From: Polyangiaceae bacterium UTPRO1
GTDB taxonomy: Bacteria; Desulfobacterota; Binatia; UTPRO1
Direction: 5' to 3'
Length of the DNA: 64,000 nucleotides
Assembly (NCBI GenBank): GCA_002050235.1
Contig: MWST01000035.1
Span: forward strand, 1-64,000
In this document: positions 54,891 to 63,659 of the stretch, in pieces
Layout: every line of letters starts with the position of its first letter
Position numbering within the stretch: position 1 is the stretch's first letter
Translations under genes and position numbers: made by a program
The notes under the pieces: generated by a model
Told to the model about the DNA's origin: nothing
Databases searched by the model: none
What the model saw: only the letters and a program-made list of their open reading frames with translations

Positions 54891-57593
54891 TCAGTGCACT
54901 GCGTCCCAACTGGCGCCGATGCCGATGTCGACCGCGAGCGGGACCGCGAGCGGCATCACGCTCTCCATCTCCCGGCGAATCGCCTCGGCCGCCTCCGGGG
55001 CCGCGTCGGCAGCGACCTCGAAGACCAGCTCGTCGTGGACCTGGAGGATCATGGCGGCCGGGAGCCGGTCGCGCGCGAGGCGGGCTTCGAGCTTCACCAT
55101 CGCCAGCTTGATGAGGTCCGCGGCCGACCCCTGGACGGGCGTATTGATCGCCGTGCGCTCGGCGAAGGCGCGCAGATTGTCGTCGCCGCTAGCGAGCTCG
55201 GGCAGGTAGCGGCGGCGCTTGAGGAGCGTGGTCACGAACCCCTGACGGCGCGCCTCGGCCAGGGTCGTGTCGATGAAGCGGGTGACGCCCTCGAGGCGGG
55301 CGAAATAATTCTCGATGTAGCGCTGCGCATCGGCGAGCGGGATCGCGAGCTCGCGCGACAGGCGCTGCGGCCCCATCCCGTAGATGATGCCGAAATTGAT
55401 GACCTTGGCGCGCCGGCGCATCTCCGGGGTCACGAGCGCCGGCAGGACGTCGAAGACTTCGGCGGCGGTGCGGGTATGGATGTCCTCGCCGCTCGCGAAC
55501 GCCCGCACCAGCACCGGGTCGCCGCTCAGGTGGGCGAGGACGCGGAGCTCGATCTGCGAGTAGTCGGCGCCGATCAGCACCTTGCCTGGGTCCGGGACGA
55601 AAGCGGCGCGGATGCGACGGCCCTCTTCGGTGCGGATGGGAATGTTCTGGAGGTTGGGGTCGGTGGAGGACAAGCGTCCGGTCGCCGTCACCGTCTGGTT
55701 GAACGAAGTATGGATGCGGCCGGTCTCGGGATGGATGAGCTGCGGCAGCGGATCGACGTAGGTCGAGAGCAGCTTGGCGATGGCGCGGTGTTCGAGGATC
55801 TTGGCCGGCAGCGGGTGCACCGCCGCCAGCTTGTGCATCGCGTCGACGTCCAGCGAGATGCCGGTCTTTCCCTTGCGCAGCCCTCTGGTCGAAATCGCGA
55901 GCCGGTCGAACAGCACCTCACGAAGCTGGATGGGCGAATTGATGTTGAAGGGACCGCCCGCCAGCGCGTAGATCGCCGTCTCGAGCGCGGCGAGCGCGGC
56001 CCGGTACTCGGCCGCGAGCTTCGCCAGCGCCCCAGCGTCGACGCGCACGCCGCGGCGCTCCATCGCCGCCAGCACCTCGACGAGCGGCATCTCGACGTCG
56101 CGGAAGAGCGCGAGACCGCCGTGCTCGGCGAGCGCGCGCTCGAGCACGGGCCGAAGCGCCAGGGCGGTGCGCGCCGTCCACGCCGGGCGGATCGGCGCCT
56201 CCGCTTCGGGAGCGGTAATGCCGAGGAAGTGGCGGGCGAGCTCGTCGACGCCGTGGCTCGCTCGTGACGGATCGAGGACGTAGGACGCGACGCCGACGTC
56301 GAAGAGCGGCCCGCCGAACGCAACACCGTGGCGTCCGAGCACGATGATGGCGCGCTTCAGATCTTCGCCGACCTTCTCGACGCTCGCCGACCGCAGCGCC
56401 TCGCCGACCGGACCGGAAGCGTCGACCGGCACCGGCACGGTCACGTGCGCATCCGGCGCCGGCGCCACCGTGATCGCGCTCGGCACGGCGCGCATCGCAT
56501 CCGCGAGCGTCGTGTCGACGAAGAAACCGATCGTCGTCGCCGCCGCGAGCTCGGGCAGCACCTCGGCGCCTTCGCGACCGTCGAGCGCAACCGGCAGCTC
56601 GGCCCCCGCGCCTCGCGGCGCCACCACGTCGAGCTGCGGCATCTCGCGCAGGAGACGATGGAACTCGAGCTCCCGGCAGAGGTCTTCGAGGCGGCTGCGG
56701 TCGGGACCGGGATAGCGGAAATCGTCGAGCGTCTCGGCGACCGCGAGGTCGCAGCGGATCGTCGCCAGCTCCTTTGCGAGCGCCGCCTGCTCCGCGTGCG
56801 CGCGCACTTTCGCGGCGAGGCCGGCGGCACCGCGTATCCCGCTAGCAGCGATGCTCTCGGGGTCGGCGAGCAGCGCCTCCAGGGAGCCGGCGTGGCGGAT
56901 CAACGCCGACGCCGTCTTCTCGCCGATGCCCTTGATGCCGGGGATGTTGTCGACGGCGTCTCCCATGAGGCCGACCACGTCCACCCAGCGCTCGGGCTCG
57001 ATGCCGTAGCGCTCGCGCACCTGCTCGGGACCCGTGCGCTTGTCGAACATCGGGTCGAGCAGCGAGACGCGCGGGCCGACGAGCTGCTGGAAGTCCTTGT
57101 CGCCGGTGACGATCACGACCTCGCCGCCTGCCGCCGCCACGCGCTTCGCGAGCGTGCCGATGACGTCGTCGGCCTCGACGCCGGACATCTCGACCACGTG
57201 CGGCCGCAGCGCCTCGACGACGCGCTTGATGAGTCCGAGCTGCGGCACGAGCTCGTCCGGCATGGCGGCGCGATTCGCCTTGTAGTCGGGGTAGAGGCGG
57301 TCGCGGAACGAGCCCCCCGGAGCGTCGAAGACGATGCCCAGGTGGGTCGGCCGCTCCTCCCGGAGGAGCTTCAGCAGCATGGTAGTGACGCCGTAGGCGG
57401 CGTTCGTCGGCACGCCCCGCGACGTCGAGAGGAACGGGATGGCGTGGAAGGCGCGGTACACGTAGGCGCTGGCGTCCACCAGGTAGAGGCGGATCGGCGG
57501 CGACACCGCGGCCGTAGCGGGCGCCGCGGCCGGCGTCCCCTGCGGCGATCGGAACGCGAGCTGCTCCCCGGAGGATCGCTTTCGTCGGGCCAT
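54891..57593 (-). CDS. polA: DNA polymerase I with inactive proofreading domain
   Basis: This 900-residue enzyme has an N-terminal 5'-3' exonuclease (LYLVDASAYVYRAFHA, VEADDVIGTLAKR, GDKDFQQLV, GIGEKTASAL) and a C-terminal polymerase (motif A VLIGADYSQIELRVLAHLSG, motif B RRAKVINFGIIYGMG, motif C LQVHDELVFEV). The middle 3'-5' exonuclease has lost its acidic residues: the DTET site reads VDTT, KYD reads LKRA, and the third motif is absent. It therefore resembles Taq-type enzymes without proofreading. ATG 57593 is 35 residues before the exonuclease domain, which gives a poorly conserved N-terminal stretch. Confidence 0.93.
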   Translation of the reverse strand: MARRKRSSGEQLAFRSPQGTPAAAPATAAVSPPIRLYLVDASAYVYRAFHAIPFLSTSRGVPTNAAYGVTTMLLKLLREERPTHLGIVFDAPGGSFRDRLYPDYKANRAAMPDELVPQLGLIKRVVEALRPHVVEMSGVEADDVIGTLAKRVAAAGGEVVIVTGDKDFQQLVGPRVSLLDPMFDKRTGPEQVRERYGIEPERWVDVVGLMGDAVDNIPGIKGIGEKTASALIRHAGSLEALLADPESIAASGIRGAAGLAAKVRAHAEQAALAKELATIRCDLAVAETLDDFRYPGPDRSRLEDLCRELEFHRLLREMPQLDVVAPRGAGAELPVALDGREGAEVLPELAAATTIGFFVDTTLADAMRAVPSAITVAPAPDAHVTVPVPVDASGPVGEALRSASVEKVGEDLKRAIIVLGRHGVAFGGPLFDVGVASYVLDPSRASHGVDELARHFLGITAPEAEAPIRPAWTARTALALRPVLERALAEHGGLALFRDVEMPLVEVLAAMERRGVRVDAGALAKLAAEYRAALAALETAIYALAGGPFNINSPIQLREVLFDRLAISTRGLRKGKTGISLDVDAMHKLAAVHPLPAKILEHRAIAKLLSTYVDPLPQLIHPETGRIHTSFNQTVTATGRLSSTDPNLQNIPIRTEEGRRIRAAFVPDPGKVLIGADYSQIELRVLAHLSGDPVLVRAFASGEDIHTRTAAEVFDVLPALVTPEMRRRAKVINFGIIYGMGPQRLSRELAIPLADAQRYIENYFARLEGVTRFIDTTLAEARRQGFVTTLLKRRRYLPELASGDDNLRAFAERTAINTPVQGSAADLIKLAMVKLEARLARDRLPAAMILQVHDELVFEVAADAAPEAAEAIRREMESVMPLAVPLAVDIGIGASWDAVH

Positions 57594-57622
57594 GTCGCGC
57601 CTCCGCCCCCGGACGCCCTCGT

Positions 57623-58900
57623 TCACGCCAGGACGGCGCGCGCTATCGCCTGCAGTTGCATCTCGTTGGTGCCGCCGCCGATCTCGAACATCTTGGCGTC
57701 GCGCATGAGCTTTTCGAGCGGCAGATCGGCCATGTAGCCGGCGCCGCCGTGGATCTGGATGGCGTCGAGCGCCGCCAGCACCGCTTGCTCGGCGCAGTAG
57801 AGCTTCGCCAGCGAGGCGAGCCGCGCATCGAGCGCACGCCGACGCTGTGCCCAGGCGAGCTTGAAGACCAGGTTGCGGGCGTTCTCGAGCGCGAGCTCCA
57901 TGCGCGCGAGCTTGAACGCTATGGCCTGGAATTCCGCGAGCGGCCGGCCGAACTGCTGGCGCGTCTTGGCGTGGCGGATCGATGCCTCGACGCAGCGTTC
58001 GATGATGCCGAGGCACATCGCCGGCATCACCGCGCGCTCGAGCGTGAGCGTCTCGAGTGCAGCGCCGCCGCGCGCCGCGCCTGCCGCGGCCGGCTCCAAG
58101 GTCCCCAAGAGATGTCGCAGCGGCACCCGGCAGTCGCTCAGGAAGATGGCTCCGGTCGGCGAGTCGTGCATGCCCATCTTCCGCATCGGCGGCGTCGCCG
58201 CGAAGCCCGCCGTGCCGCGCTCGACCAGCACCGGGCGCACGCGCGCCGCGGCGGCGCCGGCGCGAACGCGCGCGTAGACGGTGACGACGTCGGCGTACGG
58301 CGAGTTGCTGATGAAGGTCTTCTCGCCGTTCAGGACCAGCGTCTCACCCTCGACCACCGCCGTCGTACGCATGCCCCCGAAAGCGTCGCTGCCGGCGCCC
58401 GGCTCGGTGAGCGCCCAGGCGCCGATGGTCTCGAAGCGCAGGAGCGGGAGTGCGTACCGCTCGATCATGTCCGCCGAGCCGCGGGCGACGATCGTCATGG
58501 CGCAGCCGAGGGTCGCGAGGAGAACCATACCGAAGCCCGGCGAAACGCGGCAGATCTCCTTCAGGAGAATGCTGGTCAGCAGCGGATCGCCGCCGAGCCC
58601 CGCCTCGGAGCCGTCGTCGCCGCCGCGGGCGCCGGACTGCCCTGCTCCTGCGGCGCCGGCCAGCTGCGCGAGACGGCGCTCTCCGACTGCCGCGAGAAGA
58701 TCGGCGATCCCGAGATCACGGCCGAGCGCGCGCAGGAGATCGTACGGCAGCACCTCCCCCGCCTCGAGGGCGGGGACCGCCGGCGCCAGCGTTCCCTCGC
58801 ACCAGGCGCGGGCGACGCTCTCGAAAGCGCGCTGCGTGTCGTCGAGCTCGAACATCTCGGACAGTGCCGAGTCGGCTTGTACTGCCGTTGCCGACGACAT
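57623..58900 (-). CDS. Acyl-CoA dehydrogenase (isovaleryl-CoA dehydrogenase-like)
   Basis: This 425-residue flavoprotein oxidises acyl-CoA to enoyl-CoA. GAWALTEPGAGSDAFGG binds FAD, and IHGGAGYMADLPLEKLMRDA is also conserved. The C-terminal motif reads EIGGGTNEM, so the medium-chain catalytic Glu is absent; Glu288 in LTLERAVMPAMCLG matches the isovaleryl type. An insertion of ~25 Gly/Ala/Ser residues (about 80-105) is unusual. It precedes polA on the same strand by 29 bases, but the functions are unrelated. Confidence 0.9.
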   Translation of the reverse strand: MSSATAVQADSALSEMFELDDTQRAFESVARAWCEGTLAPAVPALEAGEVLPYDLLRALGRDLGIADLLAAVGERRLAQLAGAAGAGQSGARGGDDGSEAGLGGDPLLTSILLKEICRVSPGFGMVLLATLGCAMTIVARGSADMIERYALPLLRFETIGAWALTEPGAGSDAFGGMRTTAVVEGETLVLNGEKTFISNSPYADVVTVYARVRAGAAAARVRPVLVERGTAGFAATPPMRKMGMHDSPTGAIFLSDCRVPLRHLLGTLEPAAAGAARGGAALETLTLERAVMPAMCLGIIERCVEASIRHAKTRQQFGRPLAEFQAIAFKLARMELALENARNLVFKLAWAQRRRALDARLASLAKLYCAEQAVLAALDAIQIHGGAGYMADLPLEKLMRDAKMFEIGGGTNEMQLQAIARAVLA

Positions 58901-59013
58901 GCCACCGGCGCAGCGCGCAGGTTATCTTGACAACCCGGTACCCCGCCGTTACTTGTCCGCCCGTTTTATCTACGCACGCCAATTCAACGCTCAGATGACG
59001 CACCGGAGCTCCG

Positions 59014-59754
59014 ATGCTCGAGGTTCGTAACCTCACCAAGCGGTACGGCGACTTCGTCGCCGTCCGCGACATCAGCTTCACCGCCGCGCAAGGCCAGATC
59101 CTGGGGTTCCTCGGCCCGAACGGCGCTGGCAAGACGACGACGATGCGCATCCTCACCGGGTTCCTGCCGGCGACGAGCGGCACCGCCAAGGTCGCCGGCT
59201 ACGACGTCTTCACCGAGAGCGCCGAGGTGCGGCGCCGCATCGGCTACCTGCCGGAGAATCCGCCGCTCTACACCGAGATGACCGCCGAAGCGTATCTCCG
59301 CTTCGTCGCCCGCATCAAAGGCATGCCCCGCAGCGCGATCGAAGACGCGATCGACCGCGTCGTCCAGACCTGCGGACTGGAATCGGTGCGCCATCGCCTG
59401 CTCGGACAGCTCTCGAAGGGCTTCCGGCAGCGGGCGGGACTGGCGCAGGCGCTGATCCACGATCCCCCGGTGCTGGTGCTCGACGAACCGACGATCGGCC
59501 TCGACCCGATCCAGATCCGCGAGATCCGCGCCCTCATCCAACAGCTCGCGGGACAGCGCACCATCATCCTCTCGACGCACATCCTGCCCGAGGTGTCGCA
59601 GATCTGCGAGAAGGTCGTGATCATCAACGAAGGCCGCGTCGTGCTCGAGCAGGACATGGCGACGCTCAAGAGCGGCGGCACGCTCGAGGACGTCTTCCTG
59701 CGCGCGATCGCCAAGGCGCACGACGCCGACCACGCCGCGGAGGCGACGGCATGA
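59014..59754 (+). CDS. GldA-like ABC transporter ATPase
   Basis: This 246-residue ATPase has Walker A GPNGAGKTT, signature LSKGFRQR, Walker B LVLDEPTIGLDP and H-loop STHILPE. The context with a permease and two accessory proteins matches the GldAFG-type ABC systems. Its GGAG lies eight bases upstream of ATG 59014. The permease ATG overlaps its stop codon (ATGA). These systems are found in many bacteria that do not glide, so the name does not imply motility. Confidence 0.92.
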   Translation: MLEVRNLTKRYGDFVAVRDISFTAAQGQILGFLGPNGAGKTTTMRILTGFLPATSGTAKVAGYDVFTESAEVRRRIGYLPENPPLYTEMTAEAYLRFVARIKGMPRSAIEDAIDRVVQTCGLESVRHRLLGQLSKGFRQRAGLAQALIHDPPVLVLDEPTIGLDPIQIREIRALIQQLAGQRTIILSTHILPEVSQICEKVVIINEGRVVLEQDMATLKSGGTLEDVFLRAIAKAHDADHAAEATA

Positions 59755-60524
59755 GGAACGTCTTCACCATTGCCGGCCGCGAGATCCGCTCGTACTTCGT
59801 GTCGCCGATCGCCTACGTCGTGCTGACCGGCTACCTGCTCCTCGGCGGCTGGTTCTTCTTCAACCTGCTCGCCCGCTTCAACCTGCTGCTCACGATCTAC
59901 TCTGCACAGCAGAATCCCCAGGTGCTGGAGCGATTGAATCTGAACGAGTTCGTCATCGCGCCCCTCCTGCACAACCTGTCGGTGATCCTGGTCATCTTGG
60001 TTCCGGTGATCACGATGCGCAGCCTCGCCGAGGAGAAGAAGGCGGGCACCTACGAGCTCCTGCTGACGTCGCCGCTGCGCATCTCCGAGATCGTCCTCGG
60101 GAAGTTCCTCGGCGCCTTCGTCTTCGTCGCCATCATGGTGGCGACGACTTTCGTCTACGCCCTGATCCTCATGGTCTACGGCAACCCGGAGATGGGCGTG
60201 ATCCTCGCCGGCTACCTCGGGCTCCTCCTGCTGGCTACGGCTTTCGTCGCAGTCGGAGTGCTGATGTCCTCGTTCACGGAGAACCAGATCATCGCGGCGG
60301 TGAGCTGCCTGGTGTCGCTCCTGCTGCTCTACATCATCGCCTGGCCGGCGGACTCCGCCGGCGAGGTCATGGGCTCGATCCTCAAGTACATGTCACTCAC
60401 CGAACACTTCGCGCAGATGGTCAAGGGCGTCGTCGATACGAAGGACCTCGTGTACTTCGCGACGGTCATCGTCCTGGCGCTCTTCCTCACTCATCGTTCG
60501 GTGGAATCGATTCGCTGGAGGTAG
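59751..60524 (+). CDS. GldF-like ABC-2 transporter permease
   Basis: This 257-residue membrane protein has six hydrophobic segments: IAYVVLTGYLLLGGWFFF, LSVILVILVPVITMRSLAEE, FLGAFVFVAIMVATTFVYAL and three others. MRSLAEEKKAGTYELLLTSP is the typical ABC-2 coupling segment. It couples to the ATPase at 59014 by an ATGA overlap and is followed by GTG 60527 two bases after its stop. The cargo is unknown. Confidence 0.9.
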   Translation: MRNVFTIAGREIRSYFVSPIAYVVLTGYLLLGGWFFFNLLARFNLLLTIYSAQQNPQVLERLNLNEFVIAPLLHNLSVILVILVPVITMRSLAEEKKAGTYELLLTSPLRISEIVLGKFLGAFVFVAIMVATTFVYALILMVYGNPEMGVILAGYLGLLLLATAFVAVGVLMSSFTENQIIAAVSCLVSLLLLYIIAWPADSAGEVMGSILKYMSLTEHFAQMVKGVVDTKDLVYFATVIVLALFLTHRSVESIRWR

Positions 60525-60526
60525 GC

Positions 60527-62089
60527 GTGGGCAGTCGATCGACGTCGCTCTTCGGTCTGTGGGGCATCGTCCTGCTGGCCTTCGGTCTGGTCGCCTACGC
60601 GGTAGCGCCGGCCGCTTCGGCGTACGTCCTGGTGCACGTCGGCCTCGGACTCCTGCTGCTCGTGCTCTACCTGACGGCGAGCCGCGAGAACCTGAGCACC
60701 TTCCTCGGCGAGCGATCCACCCGGTACGGCGCCAACGCCGTCGTCTATTCGCTCATCTTCGTGGCCGTCCTCGCGGCCCTGAACTACCTGGCGGCGCGGC
60801 ACAACCACCGCTTCGACTTCACGAAAGAGAAAGTCTTCTCGTTGTCGTCGCAGTCCCGGAACGTGCTGGCGAAGCTCGACAAGCCGCTCGTGGTCCACGC
60901 CTTCGTCGAAGGCGGCACGGACCCGATCATCGACGACCTCCTCGACAGCTACAAGAACGCCTCCAACCGCTTCAGCTACCGCATGGTCGACCCGGTGAAG
61001 GACCGCGACCTCGCGGAGCGCTACAAGGTCACCGAGATCCCGTTCCTCTTCATCGAGTACGGCGACCCGGCGTCCGAGGACAAGCGCACCGCCACGGTGA
61101 CGCGCGACATCAGCGAGGAATCGATCACCAACGGCATCATCAAAGCGACCGCCGGCACCAAGAAGTTGGTCTGCTTCCTCGACGGCCACGGCGAAGCCGA
61201 CCCGGAGAACCGCGACGCGCGCGGCGCCTCGGCCCTGCAGGACGCGCTCCGCAACGAGAACTACGACACCCGCAAGGTGCTGCTCGCGAGCGAAGCTTCG
61301 GTGCCGGCCGAGTGCAACATCCTCCTGGTCGCCGCCACCGACCGACCCCTCTTCGACCACGAGCTGACCGAGATCCGCGAGTACCTGAAGAAGGGCGGCG
61401 CGGCGCTCTTCCTCGTGCCGCCCGAGCGCGGCCAGCAGTTCGTCGATCTGTTGCAGCCGTGGGGCGTGAAGCTCACCGACACGGTCGTCGTCGATCAGGT
61501 CGTACGGCTCTTCCAGGGCCCGGCGCTGGGCCTACAGATCCTCGCTTCGACGTACGGCACGCACCCGATCACCCAAGGATTCACCGAGCGGACCATCTTC
61601 CCCATGGCGCGCGCGGTCCAGGCCGACGCCGCCGGCAAGCCGGGCGTGAGCGCGGTCGAGATCGTCAAATCGAGTCCGTCGGCATGGGCGGAGACCGACG
61701 TCGAGGGCGTCTTCAAGCGCGGCGAAGCGGCGAAGAGCGACAGCGACATCGCCGGCCCGGTGCCGCTCGCAGTCGCGGTCACCGGCAAGCACAAGGAGAT
61801 GGGCTTCGACAAGGAAGGCGAGACCAAGCTGGTCGTGGTCGGCGACGCCGACTTCGTCTCCAACCAGTTCTTCGGGCAGCTCTTCAATCGCGACCTCGTG
61901 CTCAACATGATGGCGTGGCTCGGCGGCGAGGAGCAGCAGATCTCGATCCGGCCGCGCGCCATCCAGGCATCGCGCACGCAGCTCGGGCCCGCGGAGACGC
62001 GCCGTATCTTCTACCTATCGGTGCTGGTGCTCCCCGAGTTGCTGCTGTTGCTCGGCCTCACCGTCTGGTGGCGCCGGAGCATGACGTGA
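60527..62089 (+). CDS. GldG-like ABC auxiliary protein
   Basis: This 520-residue protein has three N-terminal membrane segments, a large external region (about 105-490) and a C-terminal membrane segment (LSVLVLPELLLLLGLTVWWR). The external region with FSLSSQSRNVLAKLDKPLVV and KKLVCFLDGHGE is typical of the GldG/DUF4350-like family. The start is GTG 60527 with GGAGGTAGGC directly upstream. It probably acts outside as the auxiliary part of the ABC complex. Its stop overlaps the next start (GTGA). Confidence 0.88.
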   Translation: MGSRSTSLFGLWGIVLLAFGLVAYAVAPAASAYVLVHVGLGLLLLVLYLTASRENLSTFLGERSTRYGANAVVYSLIFVAVLAALNYLAARHNHRFDFTKEKVFSLSSQSRNVLAKLDKPLVVHAFVEGGTDPIIDDLLDSYKNASNRFSYRMVDPVKDRDLAERYKVTEIPFLFIEYGDPASEDKRTATVTRDISEESITNGIIKATAGTKKLVCFLDGHGEADPENRDARGASALQDALRNENYDTRKVLLASEASVPAECNILLVAATDRPLFDHELTEIREYLKKGGAALFLVPPERGQQFVDLLQPWGVKLTDTVVVDQVVRLFQGPALGLQILASTYGTHPITQGFTERTIFPMARAVQADAAGKPGVSAVEIVKSSPSAWAETDVEGVFKRGEAAKSDSDIAGPVPLAVAVTGKHKEMGFDKEGETKLVVVGDADFVSNQFFGQLFNRDLVLNMMAWLGGEEQQISIRPRAIQASRTQLGPAETRRIFYLSVLVLPELLLLLGLTVWWRRSMT

Positions 62090-63606
62090 GACCGCGCAAC
62101 ACCCTCGTCCTGTTCCTCGTCCTGGTGGCCCTCGGCGCCTATCTCTGGTTCGTCGAGCGGCCCAGCCGCGAGCGCGAAGCCGAGTCGAAGAAGCTCGTGG
62201 CCTTGAAGAAGGACGAGGTGACGGGAATCACTCTCGCCTACCCCGACCGCACGATCGTCCTCGAAAGGAGCGACGCCGGACACTGGCGTCTCACCCAGCC
62301 GGTCGCGGCCGACGCCGACGGCCCGGTGGTCGACAACATGCTGGTCGCGATCGCGGAGGCAGACGTGTCGCGCACCCTCGACGACGTCGGCGACAAGCTC
62401 GCGTCCTACGGCCTGGCGCCGCCCGAGGCGACGATCACGCTGACGCTCAAGGACGGCAGCGTGCCGCCGATCAAGATCGGCAAGACCACCCAGATCGGCT
62501 CCGCCGCGTATCTGCAGAAGGACGACGATCCGAAGGTCTACATCGGCACCATGGCGTTCCAGAGCGCCATGAAGAAGCAGGTGAAGGACCTGCGCGACAA
62601 GAGCCTGGTCTCGTTCGAGGATGCGGAGGTCCGCAAGATCGAGATCACCAAGGGCGGCGCCACGATCACGATCGAGCGCGACGGCGAGGCGTGGCGCATC
62701 ACCCAGCCGGGAGCCTATGCGGCCGATCCCGCCGAGATCCGCGCCTTCCTCGCGAGCCTGCGCGGCCTCCGCGCCGAGGACTTCGTCACCGACGACGCCG
62801 GCGCCGACCTCGCCGCGTACGGACTCGCGAGCCCGGAGCTCCGCATCGCCGTGTGGATCGGCAAGGACGCCGCCCAGAAGACCCTGCTCCTCGGCGCCTT
62901 CAAGGACGACGATCCGAACAGGAAGGCGGTCTACGCCAAGCGCGCCGAGCTCGCGACCGTCGTGACCCTGCCCGACTACGCGCTGAAGAACCTCGACAAG
63001 CCCCTCAACACCCTGCGCGACAAGACCGTGCTCGCCGGTCTCGCCAAAGATCGGGTCGCCAGGATCACGGTCACCCGCAAGGACGGCAACGGCTTCACGC
63101 TCGCCAAGCGTGACGGCGCCTGGCACATCGAAGACCCCGGCGAGGGCACCGAGCGCGAGCCGACGATGACCCGCTTCCTCGACGACGTCGCCGGCTTGAA
63201 GGGCGGCGACATCGTGAGCGAGACCTCGGGCGCGGACCTCCGCGCGCACGGGCTCGACGCACCCGACATGACGGTCGTGCTGAGCGACGCCGACGGCAAG
63301 GCGCTCGCCACGCTCATCGGCGCGCGCGGCCCGGAGCCGGCCGGAGACCCGAACGCCAAGGCCTTCGTGGCGGCGGCGGGAAGCAGCATCGTCTACTCGG
63401 TGAAGCCCTTCGTCTACGACCGCATCGACAAGAAACGCGCCGACTTCCGTGACGCCCCGAAGCCGTCACCGGACGCGGGCATCGGCGCCGGCAGCGCCGC
63501 CGCCGGCGCGGGCATGGAGGGCGTCGGCATCCCGGGCAGCGACGACGGGGTCGGGGGTGGCGAAGACGATGCAGCGCTCGGCGATGACGACGGGGGCGAG
63601 GAGTAG
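62086..63606 (+). CDS. DUF4340 protein, last gene of the Gld-type operon
   Basis: This 506-residue protein has one N-terminal membrane segment (TLVLFLVLVALGAYLWFVER) and an outer region with three similar DUF4340-type units: WRLTQPVAADADGPVVDNML, WRITQPGAYAADPAEIRAFL and WHIEDPGEGTEREPTMTRFL, each followed by an AYGL or AHGL motif. The last ~45 residues are Gly/Asp-rich and likely disordered. The gene overlaps the previous one by four bases. DUF4340 proteins are common companions of GldAFG-like transporters; the function is unknown. Confidence 0.88.
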   Translation: MRPRNTLVLFLVLVALGAYLWFVERPSREREAESKKLVALKKDEVTGITLAYPDRTIVLERSDAGHWRLTQPVAADADGPVVDNMLVAIAEADVSRTLDDVGDKLASYGLAPPEATITLTLKDGSVPPIKIGKTTQIGSAAYLQKDDDPKVYIGTMAFQSAMKKQVKDLRDKSLVSFEDAEVRKIEITKGGATITIERDGEAWRITQPGAYAADPAEIRAFLASLRGLRAEDFVTDDAGADLAAYGLASPELRIAVWIGKDAAQKTLLLGAFKDDDPNRKAVYAKRAELATVVTLPDYALKNLDKPLNTLRDKTVLAGLAKDRVARITVTRKDGNGFTLAKRDGAWHIEDPGEGTEREPTMTRFLDDVAGLKGGDIVSETSGADLRAHGLDAPDMTVVLSDADGKALATLIGARGPEPAGDPNAKAFVAAAGSSIVYSVKPFVYDRIDKKRADFRDAPKPSPDAGIGAGSAAAGAGMEGVGIPGSDDGVGGGEDDAALGDDDGGEE

Positions 63607-63624
63607 CAGCACGCTCCTCGCCCC
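63593..63624 (+). terminator. 11-bp hairpin with the stop codon in its loop
   Basis: The arms ggggcgaggag (63593-63603) and ctcctcgcccc (63614-63624) are exact complements. The ten-base loop begins with the TAG stop of the DUF4340 gene. It lies between convergent genes, so it may terminate both. Confidence 0.6.
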
Positions 63625-63659
63625 GTGGTCGTGCCCCGCGGGCGCCGGCCCGACCGACC

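Noticed and set aside
59014..63606. Gliding motility machinery
   Set aside because: The operon resembles gldA, gldF and gldG, but no other gliding genes are visible and such systems occur widely in non-gliding bacteria.
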